Origin: Lentisphaeria bacterium
Lineage (GTDB): Bacteria > Verrucomicrobiota > Lentisphaeria > Victivallales > JAUVCU01
DNA: 5,975 nt
Direction of reading: 5' to 3'
Assembly (NCBI GenBank): GCA_030590715.1
Contig: JAUVCU010000106.1
Coordinates: 1-5,975 of the forward strand
Shown here: piece after piece, positions 5,817 to 5,975 of the stretch
How the letters are laid out: every line of letters begins with the position of its first letter
Position numbering within the stretch: position 1 is the stretch's first letter
Notes under the pieces: generated by a model
Told to the model about the DNA's origin: nothing
Seen by the model: only the letters and a program-made list of their open reading frames with translations
Database searches by the model: none
Translations under genes and position numbers: made by a program

Positions 5817-5975
5817 CTATTTTGATATGAACCCAGGTTCGAGTACATACCGGAAGCCCACATCAAGAGGCCGCAATACAGCCTCTTGAGACGAAGCCAC
5901 TCGAGCTAGGGTAACCGAGGAAGCAAACCCGGAACCTTTTATCAAAGTTTTACTGCCGGAAGTGACGTACTCCCT
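5817..5975 (-). CDS. 3' end of a SUMF1/formylglycine-generating-enzyme-like protein (partial)
   Basis: On the minus strand the frame is open from the window edge (5975) to a TAG at 5817-5819, giving 52 codons; the start lies to the right of the window. The visible residues include LIKGSGFASSVTLARVASS followed by RPLDVGFRYV and a short tail ending FISK. This matches the C-terminal pattern of the FGE-sulfatase (SUMF1/EgtB/PvdO) fold, in which an R-G-G-S-F-like turn is followed by an R-V-A-x-R segment and then D-V-G-F-R just before the end. Here the turn reads K-G-S-G-F. Members include sulfatase-activating oxidases, but many only share the fold and do other jobs; the catalytic cysteines of true FGE would lie upstream and cannot be judged. 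The gene converges on the lipoprotein gene with 7 bp between the stops. It is not part of the lipid-transport operon. Confidence 0.75.
   Translation of the reverse strand, partial: REYVTSGSKTLIKGSGFASSVTLARVASSQEAVLRPLDVGFRYVLEPGFISK

Noticed and set aside
5835..5844. AGGTTCGAGT resembling a tRNA T-arm.
   Set aside because: The flanking bases do not form the 5-bp T stem, and no acceptor or anticodon arm is present.
5863..5889. Perfect 9-bp hairpin TCAAGAGGC/GCCTCTTGA, first considered as a terminator or part of a structured ncRNA together with AGGTTC/GAACCT (5835-5840/5932-5937).
   Set aside because: No T-run follows on either strand, and the whole stretch is an open minus-strand frame with a recognisable SUMF1-like C-terminus. 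The coding explanation is stronger.
5827..5889. Short + strand ORF of 20 codons starting at ATG 5827.
   Set aside because: It has no ribosome site, lies antisense to the FGE-like gene, and has no recognisable composition or motif.
1..5975. CRISPR arrays, insertion sequences, att sites and tRNA/rRNA genes.
   Set aside because: I saw no direct-repeat array with spacers, no terminal inverted repeats or transposase, and no RNA gene signature. The only repeats are the protein-level DUF349 units, which have diverged at the DNA level.

Overview
The window is about 6 kb of bacterial DNA with moderate-to-low GC. It holds an unbroken Gram-negative envelope gene cluster flanked by two partial genes. 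The cell must have an outer membrane: three genes form an MCE-type phospholipid transporter (MlaE/MlaF/MlaD) and a fourth encodes a lipoprotein of the PqiC-like ABC auxiliary family. Three traits together are compatible with the PVC group (Lentisphaerota, Kiritimatiellota or Verrucomicrobiota): a long multi-repeat DUF349 protein, a STAS domain fused to MlaE, and a sulfatase-modifying-factor-like gene. This taxonomic guess is an inference from gene content; nothing in the window fixes it.

Layout. Bases 1-2112 (+) are the 3' part of a DUF349 repeat gene that is open from the first base, so its true start lies upstream. It ends at a strong intrinsic terminator (2121-2153). A gap of about 130 bp (2154-2286) carries the likely promoter region for the next operon, with a small dyad but no convincing classical promoter. 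The operon runs on the + strand: STAS-MlaE permease (2287-3411, UUG start), MlaF ATPase (3414-4187), MlaD substrate-binding MCE protein (4180-5229, GUG start overlapping mlaF by 8 nt) and a PqiC-like lipoprotein (5249-5809). Only 7 bp past the lipoprotein stop, the 3' end of a convergent minus-strand gene begins (stop codon 5817-5819, coding to the window edge at 5975). Its 52 visible codons resemble the C-terminus of the formylglycine-generating-enzyme/SUMF1 fold.

How the genes work together. MlaE and MlaF form the inner-membrane ABC core, with the STAS domain fused to MlaE probably standing in for the separate MlaB subunit. MlaD is anchored in the inner membrane and carries one MCE domain plus a long helical tail reaching into the periplasm. 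The lipoprotein probably meets it from the outer membrane, as PqiC does for PqiB. No MlaC-type soluble carrier is encoded here, so lipid may travel through or along the MlaD tail and lipoprotein instead. All families are recognisable. I found no wholly new system; the points most worth a second look are the hybrid Mla/Pqi composition and the nine-unit DUF349 array.
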